Part shown: positions 25,913 through 42,998 of the stretch, one piece after another
Layout: every line of letters begins with the position of its first letter
How positions within the stretch are numbered: the stretch's first letter is position 1
NCBI RefSeq assembly: GCF_014353015.1
Contig: NZ_CP060704.1
Location: 2,257,001-2,321,000 of the forward strand
DNA: 64,000 bases
Source: Chitinimonas koreensis
GTDB lineage: Bacteria; Pseudomonadota; Gammaproteobacteria; Burkholderiales; Chitinimonadaceae
Reading direction: 5' to 3'
Made by a program: the position numbers and the translations under genes
The notes under the pieces: generated by a model
The model's input: the letters and a program-made list of their open reading frames with translations, nothing else
Told to the model about the DNA's origin: nothing
The model's database searches: none

Positions 25913-26836
25913 ATGTCTCTTCCCGAACACCGTCTGACCCACCTCAAGCAGCTCGAGGCCGAGTCCATCCACATCATCCGCGAGGTCGCCGCCGAGTTCG
26001 ACAAGCCGGTGATGCTCTATTCGATCGGCAAGGATTCGGCCGTGATGCTGCACCTGGCGAAGAAGGCCTTCGCGCCGGGCAAGCCGCCGTTCCCGCTGAT
26101 GCACGTCGACACCACCTGGAAATTCCAGGAGATGTACAAGCTGCGCGACAAGCAGAAGGCCGAGGGCTGGAACCTGCTGACCCACGTCAACGAGGACGGC
26201 GTGAAGGCCGGCATTAATCCCTTCACCGCCGGCAGTGCCAAGCACACCGACGTGATGAAGACCGAGGGCCTCAAGCAGGCGCTCAACAAGCACGGCTTCG
26301 ACGCGGCCTTCGGCGGCGCGCGGCGCGACGAGGAGAAGAGCCGCGCCAAGGAGCGCGTCTATTCGTTCCGCGACCGCAACCACCGCTGGGATCCGAAGAA
26401 CCAGCGGCCCGAGCTGTGGAACATCTACAACTCGCGCGTCGACAAGGGCGAGAGCATCCGCGTGTTCCCGCTGTCGAACTGGACCGAGCTTGACATCTGG
26501 CAATACATCTACCTCGAGAACATCGAGATCGTGCCGCTGTACTTCGCGGCCGAGCGGCCGGTGGTGAACCTGAACGGCACGCTGGTGATGATCGACGACG
26601 ACCGCATTCTCGAGTACCTGACGCCGGAGCAGAAGGCGAGCATCGCGACCCGCTCGGTGCGCTTCCGCACGCTGGGCTGCTACCCGCTGACCGGCGCGGT
26701 CGAATCGACCGCCGCCACGCTGCCCGAGATCATCCAGGAAATGCTGCTGACCACCACCAGCGAACGCCAGGGCCGCGTGATCGACCACGATTCGAGCGGG
26801 TCGATGGAGAAGAAGAAGATGGAAGGCTACTTCTGA
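25913..26836 (+). CDS. cysD: CysD: sulfate adenylyltransferase subunit 2
   Basis: This 307-residue PP-loop protein has the ATP-binding motif YSIGKDSAVMLHLAKKAF (about residues 36-53) and the conserved ARRDEEKSRAKERVYSFRD segment. With CysN it makes adenosine 5'-phosphosulfate in sulfate assimilation. It starts MSLPEHRLTHLKQLE, typical of the family. The 156-base gap to the divergent rlmJ probably holds its promoter, but I see no clear element. cysN follows after a palindrome. Confidence 0.96.
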   Translation: MSLPEHRLTHLKQLEAESIHIIREVAAEFDKPVMLYSIGKDSAVMLHLAKKAFAPGKPPFPLMHVDTTWKFQEMYKLRDKQKAEGWNLLTHVNEDGVKAGINPFTAGSAKHTDVMKTEGLKQALNKHGFDAAFGGARRDEEKSRAKERVYSFRDRNHRWDPKNQRPELWNIYNSRVDKGESIRVFPLSNWTELDIWQYIYLENIEIVPLYFAAERPVVNLNGTLVMIDDDRILEYLTPEQKASIATRSVRFRTLGCYPLTGAVESTAATLPEIIQEMLLTTTSERQGRVIDHDSSGSMEKKKMEGYF

Positions 26837-26942
26837 TGTGAGGTGCGAGGCGTGAGGGGTGAGGTGTAGAACCCCGTCGCGCTTTCCGCCTCTCGCCGCC
26901 CCGGGTTTAACCCCTCACGCCTCACACCTGACTCCTCACACA
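26837..26942. repeat. GTGAGG-type palindrome between cysD and cysN
   Basis: The left arm has tandem GTGAGG-like words (TGTGAGGTGCGAGGCGTGAG) and the right arm is its imperfect complement (CCTCACGCCTCACACCTG, then ACTCCTCACA). The same building block makes the large element at 37101-37417. It fills the cysD-cysN gap completely, so it is transcribed within the operon. Confidence 0.75.
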
Positions 26943-26944
26943 TC

Positions 26945-28399
26945 ATGTCCCACCAGTCCGACCTGATCGCCAGCGACATCCTGGCCTACCTCAAGCAGCA
27001 CGAGAACAAGGATCTGCTGCGCTTCATCACCTGCGGCAACGTCGACGACGGCAAGTCCACGCTGATCGGCCGGCTGCTGCACGATTCCAAGCTGATCTTC
27101 GAGGACCAGCTGGCGGCGATCCAGCGCGATTCGCAGAAGTACAACACCACCGACGACGAGATCGACCTCGCGCTGCTGGTCGACGGCCTGCAGGCCGAAC
27201 GCGAGCAGGGCATCACCATCGACGTCGCCTACCGCTACTTCAGCACCGACCGGCGCAAGTTCATCATCGCCGACTGCCCGGGCCACGAGCAGTACACCCG
27301 CAACATGGCGACCGGCGCCTCGACCAGCAACCTGGCGGTGATCCTGATCGACGCGCGCCGCGGCGTGCAGACCCAGACCCGGCGCCACAGCTTCATCGTC
27401 AGCCTGCTCGGCATCCGCCACGTGATCGTGGCGGTCAACAAGATGGACCTGGTCGATTTCGATCCGGCGGTGTTCGAGCGCATCCGCGCCGATTACCTGG
27501 CCTTCGCCGAGCAACTCGGCATCCCCGACATCCGCTTCGTGCCGATCTCGGCCCTGCGCGGCGACAACGTGGTCACGGCCAGCGAGCGCGCGCCGTGGTA
27601 CGACGGCCCGACGCTGATGAAGCTGCTGGAAACGGTCGAGATCGATCACGACGTGCATCTGGACGCCTTCCGCCTGCCGGTGCAGTACGTCAACCGGCCC
27701 AACCTCGATTTCCGCGGCTTCTGCGGCACGGTGGCGGCCGGCGAGATCAAGCCCGGCGACGCCGTGGTGGCGCTGCCCTCGGGCAAGCAGAGCCGCGTGC
27801 GCGCCGTGGTCAGCTACGAGGGCGAGCAGCCGGCGGCCTTCGCCGGCCAGGCGATCACGCTGACGCTGGCCGACGAGATCGACATCTCGCGCGGCGACAT
27901 GATCGTGAAGGTCGGCGAGACACGGCCCAACGTCTCGACCAGCTTCGATGCCCACATCGTCTGGATGAACGAGCAGCCGCTCGAGGCCGGCCGAGAATAC
28001 GCGTTCAAGCTCGGCGGCAAGCAGGTCTACGGCCGCGTCGCGCGCATCCTCGAACGCATCGACGTCAATTCGCTGGCCGCCTCGGAGGCGGACCGGCTCG
28101 GCCTCAACGAGATCGGCCTGTGCCGCGTGGCGCTGACCGCGCCGGTGGCCTTCGACGCCTACCGCGAGTGCCGCGGCACCGGCAGCTTCATCGTGATCGA
28201 TCGGCTCAGCAACGCCACCGCCGGCGCCGGCATGATCGCGGCGGCCGCAGTGGCGGACGAGGCGGCGCCGGCCGAGCTCGACGAACTGGCGCGGCTGCGG
28301 GCCTTCGAAGTCGAGCTGAATGCGCTGGTGCGCAAGTATTTCCCGCATTGGGAAGCGAAGGACATCGGCGCAGCGCTGCGCGCCTCGGGTGAAGAGTGA
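26945..28399 (+). CDS. cysN: CysN: sulfate adenylyltransferase subunit 1 (GTPase)
   Basis: This 484-residue translational-GTPase-type protein has the P-loop GNVDDGKST at residues 31-39, DCPGHEQYTRNM (G3) and NKMDLVDF (G4), followed by EF-Tu-like beta-barrel domains. GTP hydrolysis drives APS formation by CysD. There is no C-terminal APS kinase domain, so a separate CysC (or the APS reductase route) would be needed. It starts directly after the palindrome. Confidence 0.96.
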   Translation: MSHQSDLIASDILAYLKQHENKDLLRFITCGNVDDGKSTLIGRLLHDSKLIFEDQLAAIQRDSQKYNTTDDEIDLALLVDGLQAEREQGITIDVAYRYFSTDRRKFIIADCPGHEQYTRNMATGASTSNLAVILIDARRGVQTQTRRHSFIVSLLGIRHVIVAVNKMDLVDFDPAVFERIRADYLAFAEQLGIPDIRFVPISALRGDNVVTASERAPWYDGPTLMKLLETVEIDHDVHLDAFRLPVQYVNRPNLDFRGFCGTVAAGEIKPGDAVVALPSGKQSRVRAVVSYEGEQPAAFAGQAITLTLADEIDISRGDMIVKVGETRPNVSTSFDAHIVWMNEQPLEAGREYAFKLGGKQVYGRVARILERIDVNSLAASEADRLGLNEIGLCRVALTAPVAFDAYRECRGTGSFIVIDRLSNATAGAGMIAAAAVADEAAPAELDELARLRAFEVELNALVRKYFPHWEAKDIGAALRASGEE

Positions 28400-28747
28400 G
28401 GGCCGTCGCGCGGCCGTGAAGCGTGATAGCGCTGGCGCGCCTGGTGAGAGCACTACGAAGCGGGTGCCGCGCGTTTCCGGCACGCGGCACGGCCGGCGGC
28501 CGGCCTGACCGTAGCCGCAGACCGGGTAGAACGGCTCGGTCAGCCGCCGTACCGCGTTGCTGAAGCGGGCCGGCAGCACCGCCTGCAGGGAGCGCTGGTC
28601 CTGGATGACGGAGCACAGCGTGGGCCGGCGCGGTGCTGCGCGAGCTGAGACTGTCGGCCTGGCAGGTCGGGCTTTATGCCCGGCAGCGACCTCGGCCGGC
28701 AGCACTGCCGGGCATAAAGCCCGGCCTACACATGAACCGCGCGGCGT
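28400..28747. other. Gap between cysN and the EamA gene
   Basis: It holds one family B palindrome (28664-28727). On the minus strand, about 28420-28610, an open frame reads like a genuine protein fragment (CSVIQDQRSLQAVLPARF, then TEPFYPVCGYGQAGRRP) but has no clear start or end. It may be the remnant of a decayed gene; I do not recognise it. Confidence 0.3.
28664..28727. repeat. REP-like palindrome, family B
   Basis: AGGTCGGGCTTTATGCCCGG and CCGGGCATAAAGCCCGGCCT form the arms. It lies just beyond the 3' end of the EamA gene and may form its transcript end. Confidence 0.85.
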
Positions 28748-29635
28748 CTACGCCGCCGCTCGCCGCCCCAGCGGCGTCTTCCAGCGTTCGGTCAGCAGCA
28801 CGCCGGCCAGGATCAGCAGGCCGCCGAGCAGGTGATGCGGCCCCAGCCGCTCGCCCAGGATCGGCGTGGCGGCGATCAGCGCGGTGAACAGCGGCGACAG
28901 GTTGAAGAACATGGTGGTGCGGCTCGGCCCGAGCCTGGCCACGCCGCGCATCCAGGCCAGCGGCGCCAGCATCGAGGCCAACAGGCCGGCGTAAAGCACC
29001 AGCGGCGCGTTGGCGGCGTTCAGGCCGGCCTTGGGCGAGAGCAGGTACAGCGGCGACAGCAGCACGATGGCGACCAGGATCTGCAGGTAGAGCAGGACCG
29101 GCGCCGCCAGCTTGAGCTGCCATTTCTTCAGCAGCACGCTGTAGACCGCGTAGGCGAAGGTCGCCACCAGCATCATCGCGTCGCCGCTGCCCACGCCATG
29201 GTGCAGCAGGCTGGCCGGCTCGCCGCCGGAGATCACGAACAGCACGCCGACGAAGGACACCGCCGCGCCGGCCAGCGCGCCGAGCGTGAGCCGCTGGCCC
29301 AGCACGGCGATCGACAGCGCCAGCGCCATCATCGGCATCAGCGACAGGATGATGCCCATATTGGTGGCCGAGGTGCGGTGGGCAGCGTAGTAGGCCAGGC
29401 TCTGGTAGACCGCCATGCCCAGCGCGCCGAGCACCGCGATGCGCGGCAGCAGCGGCCGGATGGCGGGCCACTCGGCGCGCACCCGGCCGAGCATGAAGGG
29501 CGTGAACAGCAGGCCGGCGACCAGCCAGCGGTAGAAGCCGATCTCGGCCGGATAGACCACGCCGGCGGCGAGCTTGTTGACGACGGTATTGCCGGCCCAG
29601 ATCAGCACGGCCAGCAGCGGAAACAGGTATTGCAT
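28748..29635 (-). CDS. EamA/DMT-family inner-membrane transporter
   Basis: This 295-residue protein has about ten hydrophobic helices in two similar halves, starting MQYLFPLLAVLIWAGNTVVNKLAAG, a typical EamA start. The second EamA repeat begins near GDAMMLVATFAYAVYSVLLKKW. Such drug/metabolite transporters export amino acids, metabolites or toxic compounds; the substrate cannot be read here. The start at 29635 is chosen because upstream in-frame sequence is non-hydrophobic and intergenic. It is divergent from the AraC-type regulator, which might control it (inference). Confidence 0.85.
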   Translation of the reverse strand: MQYLFPLLAVLIWAGNTVVNKLAAGVVYPAEIGFYRWLVAGLLFTPFMLGRVRAEWPAIRPLLPRIAVLGALGMAVYQSLAYYAAHRTSATNMGIILSLMPMMALALSIAVLGQRLTLGALAGAAVSFVGVLFVISGGEPASLLHHGVGSGDAMMLVATFAYAVYSVLLKKWQLKLAAPVLLYLQILVAIVLLSPLYLLSPKAGLNAANAPLVLYAGLLASMLAPLAWMRGVARLGPSRTTMFFNLSPLFTALIAATPILGERLGPHHLLGGLLILAGVLLTERWKTPLGRRAAA

Positions 29636-29665
29636 GGCGAAGCCCGATGTTGCGGAAGGGCGCCA

Positions 29666-29696
29666 TTGTCCGCCTGGCGTGATCGATGGATATAAT
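29666..29696 (+). promoter_or_regulatory. Candidate sigma70 promoter for the AraC gene
   Basis: TTGTCC (29666-29671) and a perfect TATAAT (29691-29696) are separated by 19 bases, slightly longer than ideal. The start would lie about 165 bases before the AraC gene, with the palindrome at 29779 in the leader. Confidence 0.45.
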
Positions 29697-29778
29697 GAAT
29701 TCCGGACAAGCGATGCAGGGAAGCGGACTGCGCCTCGCGGTCTTCCCGGATTGCGTTCGATCTTCGCCTGCCATGCCG

Positions 29779-29847
29779 ACCGCGGAGGACGCCGAGGACG
29801 CGGAGTTACATCCCGGTTCACTCCATGTCTTCGGCGTCCTCCGCGGT
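29779..29847. repeat. Palindrome with ACCGCGGAGGACGCCGA arms
   Basis: Perfect 17-base arms (29779-29795 and 29831-29847) enclose 35 bases that also partly pair (CGCGGAGT with ACTCCATG). It sits in the leader of the AraC-type gene. It is a third kind of palindrome in the window. Confidence 0.8.
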
Positions 29848-29868
29848 GAATGCCTTCCCGGATATCCG

Positions 29869-30669
29869 ATGCCCGATCTCAGATCCGAACCGCGCAAGCC
29901 GCTCAAGTGGCGCACCGTCACGGCCTTGCCCTACCCGGTGCACTTCCGCTACGCCGAATTCGGCGCCGGCACCGAATTCGCGCCGCACCGGCACGACTGG
30001 GGCCAGCTCAACTACGTGACCCACGGCGTGATGCAGCTCGAAGTCGGCGGCCGCCGCTTCCTGTCGCCGCCGCACTACGCGGTGTGGATCCCGCCCGGCT
30101 GCGAGCACAGCAGCTACAACCGCCACCCGGTGGTCTACCGCGCGGTCGACCTCGACGCCGGGCTGTGCGGCGCGCTGCCGGTCGAGCCGTGCACGCTGGC
30201 GATCAGTCCGCTGCTGCGCGCGATCCTGGTCGATTTCGCCGAGCGCGACGTGGCCACGCCGGCGACCGAGCCCGACCGCCGGCTGGCCCAGGTGCTGCTC
30301 GACCAGCTGGCCGGCGCGCGCTGCGAGACGCGCTACCTGCCGCAGGCCGAGTCGCCGGCGCTGGCGGCGGTGCTCGATGCCTTGCAAGCCGATCCCGGCG
30401 ACAACCGCTCGCTGGCCGACTGGGCCGCCACCTTGCACACCACCGAGCGCACGCTGGCGCGGCTGTGCCAGCGCGAGCTCGGCATGGGCCTGGGCGAATG
30501 GCGCCAGCGGCTGCGCTTCCTGCGCGCGGTCGAGGCGCTCGGGCTGGGCCAATCGGTGCAGGCGATCGCCTTCGACCTCGGCTACGGCACCGCTTCGGCC
30601 TTCATCGCGATGTTCCAGCGGCTGGCGGGAATGACGCCGGAGCAGTACCGGCGGCGCTCCGTCCTATAG
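29869..30669 (+). CDS. AraC-family transcriptional regulator
   Basis: This 266-residue protein has an N-terminal cupin domain (FAPHRHDWGQLNYVTHGVMQ, IPPGCEHSSYNRH) and a C-terminal AraC-type double helix-turn-helix (SLADWAATLHTTERTLARLC and VQAIAFDLGYGTASAFIAMF, then LAGMTPEQYRR). The start at 29869 is chosen because it lies after the palindrome and begins the conserved part. Cupin-type AraC regulators of this size often control a neighbouring transporter, here the divergent EamA gene. The ligand is unknown. Confidence 0.87.
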   Translation: MPDLRSEPRKPLKWRTVTALPYPVHFRYAEFGAGTEFAPHRHDWGQLNYVTHGVMQLEVGGRRFLSPPHYAVWIPPGCEHSSYNRHPVVYRAVDLDAGLCGALPVEPCTLAISPLLRAILVDFAERDVATPATEPDRRLAQVLLDQLAGARCETRYLPQAESPALAAVLDALQADPGDNRSLADWAATLHTTERTLARLCQRELGMGLGEWRQRLRFLRAVEALGLGQSVQAIAFDLGYGTASAFIAMFQRLAGMTPEQYRRRSVL

Positions 30670-30730
30670 CGGGCGACCGGCGGGGCGACCGGCAGCGGGC
30701 GACCGGCAGCGGACGGCCGGCAGGAAACGA

Positions 30731-30756
30731 CGAAGGCGGCCACCAGGCCGCCTTCG
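30731..30756. terminator. Bidirectional hairpin between AraC and permease genes
   Basis: A perfect 11-base stem CGAAGGCGGCC/GGCCGCCTTCG with an ACCA loop lies between two convergent genes. T-rich tails are weak on both sides. The preceding 30669-30722 carries short GCGGGCGACCGGCAG-type direct repeats. Confidence 0.7.
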
Positions 30757-30783
30757 CATTTGCCGATGCCGTCGAGTGGCGGC

Positions 30784-32531
<1,748 letters not shown>

Positions 32532-32637
32532 GGCAGGGGTCTCGTGAGGGTTCGCATCGAAGGGAAGGGGATTGCTGCTGCTGGCGGCTATCGTCCGGGC
32601 GGCCGGACCGAAGTCCGACCTACCTCCAGGCACTGGG

Positions 32638-32704
32638 TCGGAGCGGCTTTGGCCGCGAATGGGCATCGTGCCATACCCGCGATTCGCGGTTGAAGCCGCT
32701 CCTG
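32638..32704. repeat. REP-like palindrome, family A, inside the sugar operon
   Basis: TCGGAGCGGCTTTGGCCGCG and CGCGGTTGAAGCCGCTCCTG are the arms. It lies in the 203-base gap between the binding-protein and permease genes. In many ABC operons a hairpin at this place protects the binding-protein message and lowers permease expression, so this copy may have that effect (inference). Confidence 0.8.
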
Positions 32705-32734
32705 CAGGCCGTGCCTACGATACGCGCATCCGGC

Positions 32735-34000
<1,266 letters not shown>

Positions 34001-34082
34001 GTTGTCTCCTTTGCTGTTGTGAGTGTGCGCCGCGGCTGGCGGGCCGAAGCACGGAAATGCATGTCCATCGATGGCTTGCCGC

Positions 34083-34146
34083 AGGTCGGGCTTTACGCCC
34101 GACAGCACTGCGAATCGGCGTCGCCGTCGGGCGTAAAGCCCGACCT
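34083..34146. repeat. REP-like palindrome, family B, inside the sugar operon
   Basis: AGGTCGGGCTTTACGCCCGA and TCGGGCGTAAAGCCCGACCT are perfect 20-base arms. It occupies the gap between the ATPase gene and the binding-protein gene. Confidence 0.9.
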
Positions 34147-34169
34147 ACGGCGGCGAATCGCCTTCGGCA

Positions 34170-36921
<2,752 letters not shown>

Positions 36922-37023
36922 CGTGCCTCCTGCGACTCGGGTAGGCGGGCCGGCCCTTCATGGAGGAAGCGACCCGCTGCATGGCCGAAGCGATCCGGCC
37001 GTTGTTTTGCTGTGTTCGTATCA

Positions 37024-37041
37024 ATCCAAAGCGCTTTGGAT
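37024..37041 (-). promoter_or_regulatory. LacI-family operator of the alpha-glucoside operon
   Basis: ATCCAAAGCGCTTTGGAT is a perfect 18-base palindrome with the central CG typical of LacI/GalR-family sites. It lies 102 bases before the glucosidase start. No LacI-type gene is in the window, so the regulator must be encoded elsewhere. Confidence 0.8.
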
Positions 37042-37100
37042 AATTTCATAAAGCGTTCCCAGGAGCAACAACTAACGATGCTGCGGCGCAGCAGGTGGGT

Positions 37101-37233
37101 GAGGAGTGAGGAGTGAGGAGTGAGGAGTGAGGAGTGAGGAGTGAGGAGTGAGGAGTGAGGAGTGAGGAGTGAGGAGTGAGGAGTGAGGAGTGAGGAGTGA
37201 GGAGTGAGGGGTGAGGGGTGAGGGGTGAGGGGT
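37101..37233. repeat. Heptanucleotide microsatellite, about 19 copies
   Basis: GAGGAGT repeats about 15 times, then changes to GAGGGGT for the last four copies (19 x 7 = 133 bases). It is non-coding. The last copies form the left arm of the palindrome that follows. Length variation by slippage is likely. Confidence 0.9.
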
Positions 37234-37417
37234 AACCCCATCCCATCCGAAGCCGGCCGCTCCGTCCCTCCCTTGAAGGGGAGGGAGTACGTGCGGTGAC
37301 TGGCTTTGATGATGGGCTGACGATCACCAACGTTCGAAACAGGTGCTGCCCGGCCCCTCCCCTTCAAGGGGAGGTTGGGAGGGGGATGGGGTTACCCTCA
37401 CCCCTCACCCCTCACAC
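37210..37417. repeat. Large nested palindromic element, GTGAGG/GGGGTAACCCC type
   Basis: Outer arms GTGAGGGGTAACCCCATCCC (left) and GGGATGGGGTTACCCTCACC (right, near 37384-37403) enclose inner palindromes built on CCCTCCCTTGAAGGGGAGGG and CCCCTTCAAGGGGAGG. It ends in tandem CACCCCT words matching the microsatellite. It looks like a non-autonomous palindromic element that carries or generated the repeat array; the cysD-cysN gap has a small relative. Confidence 0.75.
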
Positions 37418-37429
37418 GCAGTCCACACC

Positions 37430-37474
37430 TTGCGTAGAGAACGTCCGTTCACCATAATGGGTGAACGTTCGTAC
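37430..37474 (+). promoter_or_regulatory. imuA promoter overlapped by two LexA-like boxes
   Basis: TTGCGT (37430-37435), 17 bases and CATAAT (37453-37458) form a good sigma70 promoter. GAAC-GTCC-GTTC (37439-37450) lies in the spacer and GAAC-GTTC-GTAC (37463-37474) at the start site, 24 bases apart on the same face. CGTTCACC and GGTGAACG (37446-37467) also form an inverted repeat around the -10. The GAAC-N4-GTTC form differs from the usual proteobacterial CTGT-N8-ACAG box. Control by LexA or a second LexA is inferred from the SOS genes downstream. Confidence 0.7.
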
Positions 37475-37487
37475 ACCGGAGCGCATC

Positions 37488-38204
37488 ATGCAGGCAGCCC
37501 TCGCCGAAGTCCTCAAGCATCCCGGCATCTGGCGCGGCGACGGCTTCAGCCAGGCCGTGCCCGCCACCGTCGACTGCCGCCACGCCGAACTGGCCGCGCT
37601 GCTGCCCGGCGGCGGCTGGCCGCAGGCCGCGGTGACCGAACTGGTCGCCTCGCGCGCGGGCTGCGGCGAACTCAAGCTGCTGCTGCCCGCGCTGGCCGAG
37701 CTGACCCGCGCCGGCCGCCAGGTGCTGCTGATCGCGCCGCCGCACATCCCCTACGCGCCGGCCTGGCAGGCCGCCGGGGTCGACCTCGGCCGGCTGACCT
37801 GGGTCGACCCCGCCTGCGAGAACGATGCGCAATGGGCGATGGAGCAGGCGTTGCGCGAGCCGGCCTGCGGCGCGGTGGTCGGCTGGTTCGGCCATGCGCT
37901 GACCGATCGCCAGTGCCGCCGCCTGCTGGTGGCGGCCGAAGCCGGCGGCGCTTGCGGCTTCGTGCTGCGCCAAGGCGTACCGGAATCCACCGCCTCGCCG
38001 TTCCCGCTGCGGCTCAGCGTGAACTCGGTGGCTGGCGGCGTGACCGTACGCGTGCTCAAGCGGCGCGGCTCGCCGGCCGACCGTCCCCTGTTCCTGCCCC
38101 ATGCGACGCCCGCGCGTCCTGCCGATCATGCTGTGGCTCGCCCTGTACCTGCCGAACCTGCCGCTCGACGCGCTGCACCTCGCGCCTACGCCTACGCTGG
38201 CTGA
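37488..38204 (+). CDS. imuA: ImuA: translesion synthesis-associated protein
   Basis: This 238-residue RecA/SulA-like protein has the ImuA-type start ALAEVLKHPGIWRGDGF, the region LLPGGGWPQAAVTELVA and the strand QVLLIAPPHIPYAPAW. ImuA works with ImuB and DnaE2 in damage-induced mutagenesis. ATG 37488 is preferred to a GTG at 37461 because the latter lies at or before the predicted transcription start; CGGAG precedes the ATG. Its end overlaps imuB by about 100 bases in another frame. Confidence 0.88.
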   Translation: MQAALAEVLKHPGIWRGDGFSQAVPATVDCRHAELAALLPGGGWPQAAVTELVASRAGCGELKLLLPALAELTRAGRQVLLIAPPHIPYAPAWQAAGVDLGRLTWVDPACENDAQWAMEQALREPACGAVVGWFGHALTDRQCRRLLVAAEAGGACGFVLRQGVPESTASPFPLRLSVNSVAGGVTVRVLKRRGSPADRPLFLPHATPARPADHAVARPVPAEPAARRAAPRAYAYAG

Positions 38205-39567
38205 GCCCTGGGCGGTCGTCGAGACGATCGAGCGGCAGGAACGGGTGATCGCCTGCAACGCCATGGCGCAGGCCGAAGGCGTTCAGGTCGGCCAGCTGCG
38301 GTCGGCGGCCCAGGCGCTGGCGGCGGGCTTGCAGCTGACTCGGCGCCGGCCCGAGCAGGAGGCCGCGCTACTCGACAGCCTGGCCGCCTGGGCGCTGCAG
38401 TTCACGCCGACGGTCTGCCTCGATCCGCCGGCCGGCCTGCTGCTCGAGATCGGCGGCTGCCTGCGCTACTTCCAGGGGCTGGAACGGCTGCGACGGCTGG
38501 TGGCGGAAGGGCTGGCGGCGTTCGGTCCGGCGGCCATGGATGCGGTGGCGCCGACTGCGCTGGCCGCGGCCTGGCTGGCGCGGCGCGGCGGTGCGCCGGT
38601 GGTGGATCGACCGGCCGCACTGGCCGAGGCGCTCGCGCGGCTGCCGCTCGACGACCTGCCCTGGCCGGCCGAACGGCAGCGGCGCCTGCATGCGCTGGGT
38701 TTGCGCCGCTTCGGCCAGTTGACCGCCTTGCCGCGCGATGGACTGTCGCGCCGCTTCGGGCCGGGGCTGCTCGACGAGATGGATCGCGCCCGCGGCCTTG
38801 CGCCCGATCCGCGCGAGGCCTTCGTACCGGCCGAGGTGTTCGACCGCCGCATCGTGCTGCACTGGGCGACCGAGCAGGTCGAGGCGCTCGGCTTCGTCGC
38901 CAAGCGCCTGCTGGCCGAACTGGCCGGCTTCCTGGCCGGCCGCGGGCTGGGCGCGCAGCAACTGGCGCTGGAGCTGTGCCACGAGGGCAAGCCGCCGACC
39001 GGGCTGCTGGTCGGCCTGGGCAAGCCGACGCGTTCGGCCGACGCCATGCTGGCGATCCTGCGCGAGCGGCTGGGCCGGCTCGCGCTGCCGGCGCCGGTCG
39101 AGGCGCTGCGGCTGCGTGTCGACGCGCTGCACCGGCTGGACGGCCTGCCGCTCGATCTGTTCGGCACCACCCGCGCCGCCGGCGATTTCGACCTGTTGCT
39201 GGCGCGGATGGCAGCCCGGCTCGGCGCAGAGGCGATCAAGACCGTGGCCTGCCAGCCCGACCACCGGCCCGAGCGGGCCTGGCGGCTGGTGCCGGCCGGC
39301 ACGGCTTCGCCTGCCTTGCCGGTCGGCGAGCGGCCGGGCTGGCTGCTGCCGGAACCCCTGCCGCTGGCGGTGCGCGACGAGCGGCCCTGGCACGGCGAAC
39401 CGCTGCGGCTGCTGGGCCGGGCCGAGCGCATCGAATCGGGCTGGTGGGACGGCGAGGCGGTGGCGCGCGACTACTACCAGGCCGAAGGGCCGTCGGGCCG
39501 GCGCTACTGGATCTATCGCCAGCGCGGCGGCGACGGCGAGTGGTACTTGCATGGCCTGTTCGGCTGA
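38101..39567 (+). CDS. imuB: ImuB: Y-family polymerase-like protein
   Basis: This 488-residue protein is an ImuB-type Y-family member. The conserved start is MLWLALYLPNLPLDAL, so ATG 38128 is an alternative to 38101. It carries the thumb/little-finger-like region but not the acidic catalytic residues of active DinB polymerases, as expected for ImuB, which acts as an adaptor to the beta clamp and DnaE2. The final segment (YYQAEGPSGRRYWIYRQRGG) is typical of ImuB C-termini. It overlaps imuA and is followed by dnaE2 114 bases later. Confidence 0.88.
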   Translation: MRRPRVLPIMLWLALYLPNLPLDALHLAPTPTLAEPWAVVETIERQERVIACNAMAQAEGVQVGQLRSAAQALAAGLQLTRRRPEQEAALLDSLAAWALQFTPTVCLDPPAGLLLEIGGCLRYFQGLERLRRLVAEGLAAFGPAAMDAVAPTALAAAWLARRGGAPVVDRPAALAEALARLPLDDLPWPAERQRRLHALGLRRFGQLTALPRDGLSRRFGPGLLDEMDRARGLAPDPREAFVPAEVFDRRIVLHWATEQVEALGFVAKRLLAELAGFLAGRGLGAQQLALELCHEGKPPTGLLVGLGKPTRSADAMLAILRERLGRLALPAPVEALRLRVDALHRLDGLPLDLFGTTRAAGDFDLLLARMAARLGAEAIKTVACQPDHRPERAWRLVPAGTASPALPVGERPGWLLPEPLPLAVRDERPWHGEPLRLLGRAERIESGWWDGEAVARDYYQAEGPSGRRYWIYRQRGGDGEWYLHGLFG

Positions 39568-39681
39568 GAGGCGGCTCGGCGCGATCGACCGTCTGGCGCC
39601 GTACCGCACCCGGCCATCCCATCCGATGCAGGCCATTCGTCCAATCCCTGAAATGCCGTGCGCGGCGCCGAGGAAGCGGCC

Positions 39682-42791
<3,110 letters not shown>

Positions 42792-42998
42792 GCGCCGCCG
42801 GCCTGGAATATTTACCTTGCGTCGCCGCCGGCTGGTGCGAATTGGCACGGCACCGATCGATTGGCTAACGTGAGGGTGGATGGACCGATATCGATCGGAA
42901 TTGCGTAAGCGACTGAACTGAAACGAATTGGAATATTTGAACGGTGCAAGGTGGCCGGCATCCGCCGGCCGCCAGGCCGAAAATGGGAGGGACAGACA

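Larger units (their letters stand above)
36922..37429. other. Divergent gap between the glucosidase gene and imuA
   Basis: It holds, in order, the LacI-type operator (37024-37041), a 7-base microsatellite (37101-37233) and a large palindromic element ending at 37417, after which the imuA promoter begins. Open frames across the microsatellite (SSLLTPH repeats) are not genes. Confidence 0.7.

Noticed and set aside
37101..37233. CRISPR array
   Set aside because: The units are contiguous 7-base repeats without spacers, and no cas genes are present.
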